Assembly (NCBI GenBank): GCA_964019695.1
Contig: OZ026515.1
Span: 132,144,849 to 132,208,848 of the forward strand
DNA from: Loripinus fragilis
Taxonomy: Eukaryota; Mollusca; Bivalvia; Lucinida; Lucinidae
Length of the DNA: 64,000 nucleotides
Direction of reading: 5' to 3'
Shown: one piece after another, positions 54,507 through 64,000 of the stretch
Layout of the letters: every line of letters starts with the position of its first letter
Position numbering within the stretch: position 1 is the first letter of the stretch
Made by a program: the position numbers and the translations under genes
Notes under the pieces: generated by a model
Databases searched by the model: none
What the model was told of the DNA's origin: nothing
What the model saw: the letters and a program-made list of their open reading frames with translations, nothing else

Positions 54507-54743
54507 ACTGGAAGTAGGGCTGCAACGATACAGTTACCTCACGATACGCTATGTATCGCGATACATTTTTGACAACTTTAGAACCTTAGAAATAACATAG
54601 ATTTATGACATTAGGAGAAGTAAATACTCAAATATAAACCTTTGTCATGCTGGATGTTTTTATGTACTACACTCTTCCCGAGTTTTTATCAAATTCTTTT
54701 AAAATATTTCAAATATTAGCATGTATTTACATGCAGAGCCATA

Positions 54744-54807
54744 AAACTGTATAGATTAAGATCAGCTGGATTCTCATAAGCCAGCTGATCTTGTTCTACA
54801 CTGTTTC
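54744..54807. repeat. dispersed hairpin, GATCAGCTGG stem type
   Basis: AAACTGTATAGATTAAGATC left, GATCTTGTTCTACACTGTTT right; inner stem AAGATCAGCTGG with CCAGCTGATCTT around ATTCTCATAAG. Confidence 0.8.
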
Positions 54808-54851
54808 AAAACAGGATATATCAAGTGTTTAGCATGGAAAAAGGTTTACTT

Positions 54852-55047
54852 TTGTTTGATTTGATTCTTTACATCCCATTAACAATCTTTCAGTTATATA
54901 GGGCCGGATCTTCCTGGGTTGAACCAGTACTAAGCTAGGATAAATGTGTCTTGCTCAAGGACCACAACCCAGTGACGCCGGTGAGGCTTGAACCCGCGGC
55001 CCTTCAGTCTCGAGTCAAGCACTCTACCACTGAGCCACTGTGCTCCC
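54852..55047 (-). mobile_element. tRNA-derived SINE, family A, nested in hAT-like MITE
   Basis: Minus strand: GGGAGCACAGTGGCTCAGTG, GGTTCAAGCC in place of the B box GGTTCGAGCC, GATGTAAAGAATCAAATCAA. A poly-C run (55047-55063) directly follows its head. Confidence 0.85.
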
Positions 55048-55277
55048 CCCCCCCCCCCCCCCAAAAAAAAGCAGAACAATTAAAAGGGAAAATGGTAACA
55101 TTCCTTTTGTACAAAAACATATATTTTTAAAATTCATTTCTAATACATGTATATAACACCAAGTGCTGTATCGTTAGCGTATTGTGAGATGACCTCACAA
55201 TACGATAAGCGTATCCTCAGAAAGCATATCATGATACCATACAATTTCAGTAAAATTGTTGCAGCTCTAACCGGATG

Positions 55278-55780
55278 ACCAATTTCTTGTTATGCAGTCC
55301 AAATATTTGTCTGTGGCAAAGTGGTCAGCTGTTTCTGCAGATAAGAAAAAGCTCCCCAGGCTAAAAATCATCCATATGACACATGCATATTGTTGTTACA
55401 CTAGGTTTGTGTATTGCATTTCAGGAGAAAACTTGCGAGTTAAAGACAGAAATGGAACGGTACACCAGCATTTTTTTCGACCAAGAAAAAATGGCATTTT
55501 GAAAAACAATTCGGTTTCAGCATATAAAAAAGCATCCTAAAACCGAATTCTATCGGATTTCTGTACCCCCAGTGCTTCAGATTTTTTTCAAGAGTGGTGG
55601 GCCAAAGTGACCCATGGAGCAAAAAATGGGGGGTCATTTTCTGAAATGATGGGCCCAAGCACATGTTGACATTTGGGCTTTATTTTCAAAAGGTTATATT
55701 GATAACTTAACACTGGAAACAATGTTGGGACTTAGAGAAATCAATCAACATTTCGAGGTTGTATCCCTTCTCTCAGAATT
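55278..55780. other. non-coding stretch
   Basis: AAACCGAATTCTATCGGATT and TTCGGTTTCAGCATATAAAA near 55505-55560 are weak dyads. No gene recognised. Confidence 0.4.
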
Positions 55781-55975
55781 ACATGTAAAAATCAGTTTAC
55801 ATGTAATTACATCTCATTTTACATGTAATTACATGTAATTACATGTAATGTTACTGATTTGACATGTAAGTAACATGAAGTTACACGTAAAATGAGAATT
55901 ACGTGTAAATAAATGAGAATTACATGTAAATACATGTAAAACTCAACAGGTTTTACATGTTATTACATGTAAAAG
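55780..55975. repeat. low-complexity ACATGTAATT repeats
   Basis: TACATGTAATTACATGTAAT and close variants repeated for about 200 bp, self-complementary. No link to telomere-type repeats. Confidence 0.8.
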
Positions 55976-56440
55976 TGAGACTTATGAAACTTTTATATGG
56001 CAAAATATGTAAAAAGTTGGACTTTGCCAAAAAAAGAATCTGTAAAATGAGCAACCTCAAGACTTAGAAAGTTTTTATCTGTAAAAATGTGTAAAAGTTC
56101 ATACTTAGTTTTATATTTGAAAATATGGGAACTTAGATTTTCCCCTACTCACCAAACTGCCTAATATAAAATTAGACTGTTGAAATATATTGTTGATTTT
56201 TTTTAAGAACATCATTGCAAATGCTATTAAGCCATTAAAATACCATGATTTACATTTAATTGCTCAATTAAACAGTCTAAACCTACGAGGATGACCATTT
56301 TTATTGTTTGTATTATTCATGAGGTTATTTGTTTTAGATTTAAAATTTAATTAATGTTCAATATATTTAAATAATCTACCATGAAAATACCATTAAAAGT
56401 AGTTGAAAGTAATGGCTGACCATGAATGTGATGGCATCTG
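55976..56440. other. AT-rich spacer
   Basis: No gene and no organised repeat seen. Confidence 0.5.
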
Positions 56441-57740
56441 ATATTCAATGGGTCCATAACCTCTTGTTTAATGCCCATTAGTTCAAAAGATATAGTGCAG
56501 ACAAGGCTTTCTCACAGAGTTATATGACCCTAGTGACCTTGAAAATTAAGTAAAGGTCACAAAAATTTAATCATGTCCTCTCAATGATGTGTCTGTGCGA
56601 GTTTAGTCAAAATTCTGGCCAATGGTTCAGAAGGTACAATGCAGACAAGACGTTTTCATAGTTATATGACCCTGGTGACCTTGAAATTAGATCAAGGTCA
56701 CCAATTTCTAATTATTTCTTAGGATCCTGCCAGTGGTGTATCTGTGCCAGTTTGGTCAAAACCTGGCCATTAATTTAGAAGAAAGAGTGCAGACAAGGCT
56801 TTTTCCTAGTCATATTTGACCATGGTGACCAAGAAAATTAGGTCAAAGTCACCAAAATCTAATCATTTCTAAAAGTCGTTCCAATGATGTTTCTGTGCCA
56901 GTTTGGTCAAAATCAGGCCATTGCTTCAGAAGATAGAGCACAGGCAATGTTTTCATAGATATATGACCCTAGTGACCTTGAAAACTAGATCAAGGTCACC
57001 AGTTTCTGATCATTTTTATCATTCTCCCGATGGTGTATCTGTGTCAAGTTGGTCAAAACCTGGCCATGAGTATAGAAGAAAAGATGCAGCCAAAGTAAGT
57101 AAGGGTGCAAAGATCAGGAGTCGATACAATCAAGTACCACACCCGACCCAGGATACCAAAGGGAAAGTTACAAACTCACAGTTAGACACCACAAACGAGA
57201 GCCAAGAGGTCAGCCCTTTCCCAGCAGGTGACCACAAAGCACAAATAAACAGACGCGCACAAAGACATAGCAAACATAAGACAGAACAAAAACATAAATG
57301 ACCATGTTAACCTTGAAAATTAAGTCATGCATGGTCACCAAAAGCTAATAGTTTTTTTAAAGTCCTCCCATTGATCGATGTATCCGTGGCAGTTTGGTCA
57401 AAATCTGGTCATTGCTTCAGTTCTGAGAGTGCAGACAATGTTTTTTCAAAGAGCTTTATATGACCCTGGTATAATTCAACATTAGGTCAAGGTCACCAAG
57501 ATCTTATCATTTCCTTAAAGCCATCACAATAATGTATCCGTGTCAGCTTGGTCAAAATATGGCCATTGGTTGAGGATGTAAAATCCAAGTTTTTTTTATG
57601 GTTGTATGACCTTGGTAATGACCCTGGTGACCTTAAAAATCGGTAAAGATCACTTAACTGAAATTAGATCAACTGCTCCAGCTAATGTCTGAACTTTCAT
57701 GGTCATAAAAAAATTCTTGAAAAGCAAGCATTTGCCAGGA
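56440..57740. repeat. tandem array, ~148-bp period (TGACCTTGAAA type)
   Basis: The GCAGACAAGGC phrase starts at 56497, 56641, 56789, 56938 (as GCACAGGCAATG), 57086 (diverged) and 57431. Units carry ATATGACCCTGGTGACCTTG, AGATCAAGGTCACC, and GTGCCAGTTTGGTCAAAA. A 200-bp foreign segment interrupts the array at about 57095-57295. Confidence 0.85.
57095..57295. repeat. insert in the 148-bp array
   Basis: AAGTAAGTAAGGGTGCAAAG to AACAAAAACATAAATGACCA has no similarity to the array unit and interrupts it in mid-unit. It is open in the frame running from 56903 and encodes a polar basic segment (RRAQRHSKHKTEQKHK). It may be a small mobile sequence; class unknown. Confidence 0.45.
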
Positions 57741-58510
57741 GGTACATTTTCGAAAGAATTTATGTATCAGTGTTCTAGGTCTGGGGCCAGTCTAAATTTG
57801 AAAGTAAGGAATAGAGCCAAGATGCACACAAATCATCCCGTTGTATGATACATAACTTTTATTTAGTATCGTCTCAATGTTCCAAAAGTTAACAATGCGG
57901 TTTTACCAGTGCCATTTTTTTTTCAAAAAGAAATACTTGTTGATATTGCGTCCCTTGGCGGAAGTGAGGTCGCTTCAGCTTTTGTTTCAATTTTCGAAAG
58001 TTTCTCAAGACACGTGCGTCAGGAAATAAGTTGCAACGATCAGTCTGCACTTGCGAAGCCTCGTTAGTATAGCTGTCCATTGATGAACCTATTGTGTAAG
58101 TATTTTCCTTTTATGTATCGTATCGAACGTTTGTGTGTCAAACAAAAATATCGATCGTCATTTCAAGAAAGTTTGCACTGTTTTCCTACTATTTCCTTCC
58201 ACAATCTATTCCATTATGTGTTTAATTTAGTTTGTAAAACGAGAGAACAATGTTTTTAAACTTAACTTTACTTTTCTCCATTATTGGCATTAATTGTGAT
58301 GTTTTTATTCTGGAATTGAGGAAATCTCGACAGGTTCCCCACCCACTAGGCTTGCATTACGGAGAAAATAATTAGTTGTATTTTAGGAGCCTGAGTTTTA
58401 AAAATAATAAGCATGATATTTTGATTAAGTAAAAGCAAGGTCTTACTACAAGAAAGCAGCAACCTAAATATTTTTGTAAGGCATTTAATTTTGGCAGATT
58501 GAAAGATTGC
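57741..58510. other. non-coding stretch with a weak first-exon-like patch
   Basis: A slightly CpG-richer patch at about 57950-58100 contains CACGTG and ends with TATTGTGTAAGTATTTT, which has a good donor core (GTAAGT at 58097). A minus-strand frame of 63 codons overlaps it. Neither is convincing as a gene. Confidence 0.25.
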
Positions 58511-58513
58511 CTA

Positions 58514-58859
58514 GGCCAAATAAAAAAATATGTGTGGTTCAGGTTACATCTTAAAAAAAATTAGGGTAGGTTGGTAGGCAACTATTTTTTTTTTTAAAAA
58601 AAACTTTTTGTCTTGGAGTGTATAGATCTGTTTTGAAATGTATCTAATAAGTCAAAGCTGCTTTAAAAGAGTCCCTCTATTTCCAATACTAAAGAATGAA
58701 TGCATAGAAATTTAGTTTTTCATTCAGATGAGCATTTTGATACATTTTTTCTGATATTTTTTTTCAATTTCAAAATTTGGAGAAAAAAAGTTTAGGGTAG
58801 GGGGTAAAAAATTAGAGACGGTCGGGTAACCTGAACCACACCTATTATTTTATTTGGCC
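58514..58859. mobile_element. PIF/Harbinger-like MITE, GGCC-AAATAAA family, copy 4
   Basis: GGCCAAATAAAAAAATATGT at the left mirrors TTTTATTTGGCC at the right; CTA flanks both ends (58511-58513, 58860-58862). GTGTGGTTCAGGTTAC and GTAACCTGAACCACAC are inverted sub-termini. The least interrupted copy. Confidence 0.85.
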
Positions 58860-59085
58860 CTATCTGTAATTTCAATAACAAGTTGGGCTATGAAAAACAT
58901 TCTGCAGACAGAGCAAAGGAATATAGAAGTATCTGTTTGAGTTTCAAAATAAAAGTTAAGCTTTATAAAGGCAAGAACAAGTATAAAAATCAGCATTGTG
59001 AAGTAAATGTGATCACTTAATTAATCAATTGGTTGAATGTTTTTAATATTGAGTGAGGATATTTCACTAGAAAGAGTCTAGAGAA
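58860..59085. other. spacer
   Basis: No gene or clear repeat. Confidence 0.4.
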
Positions 59086-59475
59086 AACATATCATATGAT
59101 ATGTCGAATATGGATAATTTTGTTTTGTATCGATACAAATATCATATCAAAAGATTTGACTGATACGCAGACCTAGGGAAAAACCTATCATACAGTGATT
59201 CATTTACAATTTTTGGCTTTTGGGTCCTGGGACTCGCTGTTTCCAATATCAATGAGTCCCAACTGCAAACTTATGAGTCCTAAACACTATTTTTAATGAA
59301 AAGTCTGCAATATTATTGCATCCCGGGACTCGCTGAAATAAAAACTTATACGTAAAAGATGCAGGATGCGCAGGTAACAAAATCACTGAATTCATATGAT
59401 ATAGCGAATATTGATAATTTTGTATCAATACAAATATCGTATCGAAAGATTTGACTGATACGCAGCCCTAGTACG
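59086..59475. repeat. duplicated hAT-end-like sequence
   Basis: CATATGATATGTCGAATATG to GACTGATACGCAGACCTAG (59093-59175) is repeated as CATATGATATAGCGAATATT to GACTGATACGCAGCCCTAG (59394-59472). GATACGCAGCCCTAG resembles the GTATCGTTGCAGCCCTA ends of hAT-like elements. Two GGGACTCGCTG phrases lie between. Confidence 0.65.
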
Positions 59476-60202
59476 CTACAGTATTTAGTGTATCTCAATC
59501 GAAAACTGAAAAACAAACGATGTTGATCTAAATCCTTTTTCTTTCTAAATTTAAAATATGCTTGCATGTTTCCTTCAGAATAATGACACGTGACATGTAC
59601 ACAAGAAAAAGCTGTGTAAACTGATTGAAGTATTGCCGACATGACGTTTTGCATGTCTGTGACTTACGCTGTGAAATTAAAATCACATCTGGGTCGTAAT
59701 TGTTTTGTTGAACCTGCTCATGCATTATGTTTAGGTAACTTCTCATTCTGTAGACACAGTCAGTTCATTAAAACATTATTAAACATACATCATGTTTTTG
59801 CTATTTTCCACATTTAAAAAGCAGTTATTTGAAAACATACGCCAATGGGCGTAGACAGTATTTATAGAAGAACGAACATGACGAAAATACAAGTCATTTT
59901 TTACTGAAGTTTAAAATATTGGCCAGGTACATTGGTAAACTAAAATGCTTTAATAGGAAACAGGTTGTTATGGGGTTCAAAAGCTGAAAGCTGGTTTATT
60001 AGTTATTCATATTGTTGAGTCCTTCTCTTTTCAGTGAGAAAATATCAAATGATAATGAATATCAATCATTTTGTATGGATATTCATATTGTTACGAAAAA
60101 ATGATCGATACCCAGGCACTAGTGTAGACCCAAATCTGACTTCTCCTGTAGGAACAATTTGAGCTGGGTCCATACTGTTGACCTCATTAGGTTACCTAAA
60201 TA
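59476..60202. other. non-coding stretch
   Basis: Minus-strand frames at 59346-59746 overlap each other and have no motif. A degenerate hairpin copy lies at about 60118-60182 (AGTGTAGACCCAAATCTGAC to GCTGGGTCCATACTGTT). No gene. Confidence 0.45.
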
Positions 60203-60441
60203 AGCCGCAACATGAGATTTCCAACATTGTGGTATGGGTGACCAGTAAAGGCTCAAACCAGCCTGCACATATGTGCAGTCTGATCAAGAGCCTTTGCTAG
60301 TCAATTAAATATTCCATGTCTGTTAAGCTACTGACGGAACATCATTTGGAATTTCTATAGGCTTAAAAGGAGGCTGCACACGCTCATCTGAGTCTACACT
60401 TGTCAAAATGCCACATTGTTGGAAATCTCATGTCATGGCTC
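60203..60441. mobile_element. MITE of the 9852-10088 family, copy 3 (reversed)
   Basis: GCAACATGAGATTTCCAACA at the left and GTTGGAAATCTCATGTCATG at the right; the interior has GGAATTTCTATAGGCTTAAA and ACACTTGTCAAAATG, reversed relative to copy 1. No clear target duplication. Confidence 0.75.
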
Positions 60442-61049
60442 ATTAAATTTAAATTATGATTGTCAATGATGTACAGCAGACAACTTAAGCAGATGATATC
60501 TTGAGTTTTTGATGCAGTTTTTTGCTTGCGCTTTTAGGGTTGATAGACAAGGTCTTTAGACACACATGAAATATTTTTTTCAGGGCATGAAAATGGATAT
60601 TGCTAGACTGACAGTGACACCATCCTTCCAAGCCTTAAACAATTTCTGAAACAAGCACAAATGCCTATAAAGTCATCAGGTGAAGTGATACTCGAAGTGA
60701 ACCGTCCTTGTATGTGTAAACTAAACTTAACAATGTGAGTACAAAATAATCGTCATATTGTTTTACACTATTTGCATGCGTACATCACACACCTATTAAA
60801 TGCACAACGGTCTTTAGAGCCAAATCCCCAGGGAAGTCTTGCTTAGAACTCGGTGTAAGACACACATCAGTTTAAGAGCTTTAGGTTCGCCAGAAGATGC
60901 TCAACCCTTTTCATTCTGATTGATTTTCCAATCATGCATTTTATAGAATATAGAATTGCCCATTTTGTATTTGATGGGGTCACAGGTAGATTTTTCAAAA
61001 TTAAGAATATGGTGTATTTCTGCCATGAAGATTTGGTTTTGTCTTTGCA
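60442..61049. other. non-coding stretch
   Basis: No gene or clear repeat recognised until the hairpin at 61050. Confidence 0.4.
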
Positions 61050-61088
61050 AAACAGTGCAGACCCTGATGAAATGTTAATTGTAGTTGC

Positions 61089-62185
61089 GGGCAGTGCATT
61101 GGTAGAGTGCTTGACTCGAGACTGAGGGTTTGCAGGTTCGGCTTCGCCGGCGGCACTGTGTTGTATCCTTGAGCAAGACACAATAATCCCTGCTTAGTAC
61201 TTGTTCAACCCAGGAAAAATTGTTGTGTGGGACATAAACACAGTGTAGGACCGGAAGTGTACGGTATTTGTGCTTGTACATTCTTTTGAGATTGTACATC
61301 GACGGATAAGTTATTTGTGCAAGGCGGTCGCTTGGAAACGGTAAGCGGATTTGTAATTTTTGTCATTTTTGATTATTTTTCTGTGAAATAAAGTATCGGC
61401 ATTGTTTGCGTAATGACTCGGGGACATTTCAGGTGCATGTACATGTTATTCAAAGTCACGGTTTCGCAACGAAAAGACTTTAATCATGTCAACATAAGAA
61501 TTGTGAAAACATCTGACATAAAATAGACGCCGTTTTTGAGATGTTATCGAGTATCCTTTTGAAACTTTATATGTCAAGAACAAAAAACAGCAATAAAAAT
61601 GAACGGCACTATCAAGTGTATGTGAGTTTATTCTCACAATGAGGTAAAAATGCTAAGTAGGTCATCGGTTTCAATGCTAATTTTTGTAATTGCCGTTCAA
61701 ATAACCGTACAAATATGGAATTAAACAGTGCAAACAAAAACCCCTCCCATGACAGTTTTATTGTATGCATCGATAAACAAGCCTATAAACTAAGTTTACA
61801 GATTACTAAAAATGTGAAAAATAGTGAAAAACTGAAATAAACAAATGTCTGGTTGAAGATATCGAGCTTGCAAAGACACTGAAACTCGGACGAAACCAGG
61901 TGATAGCGTGATTTTCGTTGTTTTGTGAAACTTTCGGATTTAATGAAAAAAATCGAATAGTGGAAATCGATAGCTCAGCCTGTGTAACCTAATTTCCATC
62001 CACCAGAATTCCACTTAGAATGAAAGGCGTTTGAAAAAAGAGAAACTTCTTGTCAACCTACCCCTCGCTTCATTGCACAAATAACTTATCCGTCGATGTA
62101 CAATCTCAAAAGAATGTACAAGCACAAATACCGTACACTTCCGGTCCTACACTGTGATAAAGAATCAAGTCAAACAAATCAAATC
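61089..62185 (+). mobile_element. SINE family A, degenerate, interrupted by a TIR element
   Basis: The head GGGCAGTGCATTGGTAGAGT, a B-box-like CAGGTTCGGCT, and GAGCAAGACACAATAA precede the inner element; the tail GAATCAAGTCAAACAAATC follows it at 62162. An 11-bp target duplication ATTGTAGTTGC flanks the SINE (61078-61088, 62186-62196). Confidence 0.8.
61239..62156. mobile_element. Transib/RAG-like non-autonomous element, CACAGTG ends, 5-bp TSD
   Basis: Perfect 84-bp TIRs at 61239-61322 and 62073-62156 start with CACAGTGTAGGACCGG. ATAAA is duplicated at 61234-61238 and 62157-62161. Removing the element and one ATAAA leaves GGGAC-ATAAA-GAATC, which matches the same place in the intact family A SINE (GGGAC-GTAAA-GAATC), so the boundaries are fixed. 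A 5-bp duplication with CACWRTG ends is the Transib pattern; CACAGTG is also the heptamer of V(D)J recombination signals. The 750-bp interior has no transposase frame. Confidence 0.8.
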
Positions 62186-62225
62186 ATTGTAGTTGCATTT
62201 CATCATGGTCTTCACTGTTTACCAA

Positions 62226-63311
62226 AGAATCTGGACATATTGATAGTTTTAGATTTTTATGCCTGCTTTTTTCTCTAATTTTGAACTCCATAGAAACCAA
62301 AGTCCATCCGTCGTCTGTTTCATTTCTGGTAAAGTTTTGTATCTGCTTCTAAACTGTTGGACGTATATGTAGCAGCTTCAACTTTACAGGTGCATATTAT
62401 AGGTAAGATGTATTTGACGGTTGCCTGGGCAACAATTTGTGTGACCTTGGCCTCAAGGTCAAAAGTTAAATAATGTATTTTCTTGTCAATGCAAAACACT
62501 TGGACCTAGCAACTTCAAACTTTGCAGGTGCATAGGTTACATGATGTACTGGACAACATTTCATGTGACCCTTCAGCAGGTATTTGCAGTCAAGTCTTAA
62601 AAGCAATGTTTTCAAATTTTAAGTATGGAATTTTTATTTTGCCATGAATCAATTTCTGTTTTACTGAAAAATGGCTCAGAACAATGTGAAAAGAGATTTA
62701 ATGTCATGAGAACAACATTGGCTCAGATCAGATTGTGCATCTTCATAATTTTATCAGAGCCATTGTTTGCTGTCTGGATACTGCCTATTCATTTTTTTTA
62801 AACAAGCCTTCGGCTAGCCAGGCCTATGTAGTAAAGTTAGTAAAGGCTTGTTTTTTTTTATTTTTCAGCTTTTAACCATGTTCACAGATCCTATTAAATA
62901 GAAGAGTATACTACATGTACATTTATTTGTTGGTGCTTCCAAAGATCTATTCACATGTTATAACCTATCAGTCTGGGAAAGGTACCATTCCTTAACTATC
63001 TGCTAAATCCTAATGCTGGTTTGTACAAAGATGCAGCACTTTTTGGCTAAATGGAACATCTTACACTCTGCTACAAGACCATAAACTCTGCTGTTAGACA
63101 CCATCTCATGAACTGTGCACTACATCCAGGTACAAGAAAAGACCTAACAAGAGTTAGACAGTGTTAAGAAGCTTCACAAGTTTGAATATTTGTGTTTCTA
63201 TAGATCTACCTAATGAAGCTGATTTGAATGCACCTTACAATTTGCATAATGATAGATTACAGAAGACTGACACTAACAGGCTGCTGTACAGAATCATTGT
63301 GCTTTCTACAC
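62226..63311. other. non-coding stretch
   Basis: Around 62290-62600 two units of TTCAACTTTACAGGTGCATA / CTTCAAACTTTGCAGGTGCA and GTGACC text form a diverged tandem pair (~140 bp) of a type common in bivalves. A degenerate hairpin lies at 62712-62770 (CAGATCAGATTGTGC to TTTATCAGAGCC). No gene. Confidence 0.45.
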
Positions 63312-64000
63312 ATGGGTGAAAGTTTAAAATTTCCAAAATCCTAAATTTTTGAAACTCCACCTCAAAATGTACAAACAGGGCTCGCACAGACCTGGAAAAG
63401 TTCTTGAATTTGACCTTGGTCCTGGAAAATTCCTGGAATTTGAAAAAAGTGCCTTTTGTCCTGGAATTGTCCTTGAATTTTGTAAAATCTCCTTAAAAAT
63501 ATGAATTAGTCCTTGAAAAATATAAAATACGAGTCCTTTCGGATTTATGGGATGCACAAAAAACTTTCTGAAAATCGCCCAAAACTGAGTGAAAATCACG
63601 AGATACATTTCCAAGAGCAAGGTGTGACTCTTATTCTATTCAATTTGTGCGATAGTCCCGTTTTTTATCACCGGAATCAGGATCAAAGAAAACAAGCCTT
63701 TTCACTTCTATGTTTTCGGCTGAAAAAAGTGCATTTTTTTGCGTTGCTTTATACAAAATTGGGAAGAAATTGAGTCCTTGAAAAAGGAAAAAAGCCCTGG
63801 AATAGTCCTGGAATTCTGTTTTCCCATTTCCGTACAAACCCTGTACAAACTATCAACATTTTTTTTAAAATTCAAATTCAGAAAATTTGAAATAAGGAAA
63901 CTATTACAATCTGTTGAATTCTGCATTTTAGGCTGACTTTCAAGATAAAGTCAGCCTCAAAATTCTGAATTCAGGAATAATCTTGAAAACTTTCACCCAT
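63312..64000. mobile_element. TIR element, ATGGGTGAAAG family, copy 2, reaching the window end
   Basis: Starts ATGGGTGAAAGTTT and ends AACTTTCACCCAT exactly at the last base. TGACTTTC...GAAAGTCAGCC and CCTCAAAATTCTGAATTCAG near the right end match 39090-39145 of copy 1. A small hAT-like element (63376-63843) is inserted in it. Target duplication cannot be tested because the right flank is outside the window. Confidence 0.75.
63376..63843. mobile_element. nested hAT-like MITE
   Basis: Begins CAGGGCTCGCACAGACCTGG and ends TTCCGTACAAACCCTG; TACAAA flanks both ends (63370-63375, 63844-63849). Repeated CCTGGAATTT/TCCTTGAATTT words fill its ends. 468 bp, with no transposase. Confidence 0.65.

Larger units (their letters stand above)
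54515..55269. mobile_element. hAT-like MITE with nested SINE
   Basis: Starts TAGGGCTGCAACGATAC and ends with the inverse, ATTGTTGCAGCTCTA. Outside are ACTGGAAG and ACCGGATG, six of eight equal, consistent with an aged 8-bp hAT duplication. Sub-terminal CGATACGCT/AGCGTATCG words are inverted. A family A SINE (54852-55047) and a hairpin copy (54744-54807) lie inside. Confidence 0.75.
61050..62225. repeat. dispersed hairpin split by a SINE (GATGAAATG stem)
   Basis: The left half AACAGTGCAGACCCTGATGA through AATG is at 61050-61074; the right half CATTTCATCATGGTCTTCAC through TGTTTAC is at 62195-62222. The SINE at 61089-62185 separates them. Removing it restores the usual hairpin layout. Confidence 0.75.

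Noticed and set aside
55780..55975. Telomere-like or origin-like repeat
   Set aside because: ACATGTAATT units do not match telomere repeats and nothing else supports an origin.
57889..58110. First exon of a gene near 58 kb
   Set aside because: Only a donor-like GTAAGT and one E-box were seen; no coding sequence on the plus strand and no partner exon. Kept as a note in the spacer entry.
61239..61322. Functional V(D)J recombination signal
   Set aside because: Only the heptamer CACAGTG matches. There is no ACAAAAACC-like nonamer at 12 or 23 bp, and the setting is a transposon end.

Overview
The window looks like AT-rich nuclear DNA of a mollusc, most likely a bivalve. The grounds are the spliced, intron-bearing gene, several tRNA-derived SINEs, many short inverted-repeat transposons nested in one another, and tandem families I associate with bivalve genomes (units around GGCCATAACTC and around TGACCTTGAAA). 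The species is not determined. Nothing is bacterial: there are no operons, Shine-Dalgarno sites or CRISPR arrays.

One host gene dominates, on the minus strand. It has a 3.6-kb coding exon (39198-42795, plus 29 nt of 5' UTR to 42824) and a 3.7-kb last exon (23877-27610). The first ends in a consensus donor in phase 1 and the second starts after a consensus acceptor in phase 1. Joined across an 11.6-kb intron they give 7332 nt, 2444 codons including stop. The predicted 2443-residue protein has cysteine pairs, an AT-hook, a 26-residue repeat, 54-residue repeats rich in K-S-P-V-R, and three 42-residue repeats ending in basic GRxKKRK. It is probably a nuclear, DNA- or chromatin-associated phosphoprotein; I do not recognise the family. 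A possible upstream non-coding exon lies near 49994-50105. A small plus-strand candidate first coding exon lies at 20373-20429.

The rest is mostly mobile DNA. 1-9 kb: a mariner-like element with four palindromic X-box-like sites, then a 4.9-kb foldback element with tandem repeats in arms and core. 9-23 kb: MITEs, SINEs, hairpins, a Tc1 transposase relic and a 1.3-kb TTAA-flanked element. 27.6-39.2 kb (the host intron): a 3.2-kb hAT-like element with a perfect 8-bp target duplication, a foldback repeat holding a hAT transposase relic, a tandem array and several MITEs. 43-49 kb: nested MITE/SINE insertions and a LINE fragment. 50.1-53.9 kb: a nearly intact endonuclease/reverse-transcriptase LINE with one frameshift. 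54-64 kb: hAT-like MITEs, a 148-bp tandem array, and a three-level nest whose inner element has perfect 84-bp TIRs beginning with CACAGTG and a 5-bp target duplication, as in Transib/RAG-like transposons.

Three themes stand out. (1) Transposons lie against three processing signals of the host gene: donor, acceptor and poly(A) signal. (2) A dispersed ~65-bp hairpin family keeps its outer ends while the inner stem takes different sequences. (3) The CACAGTG element can be dated relative to its host SINE and the hairpin around that.
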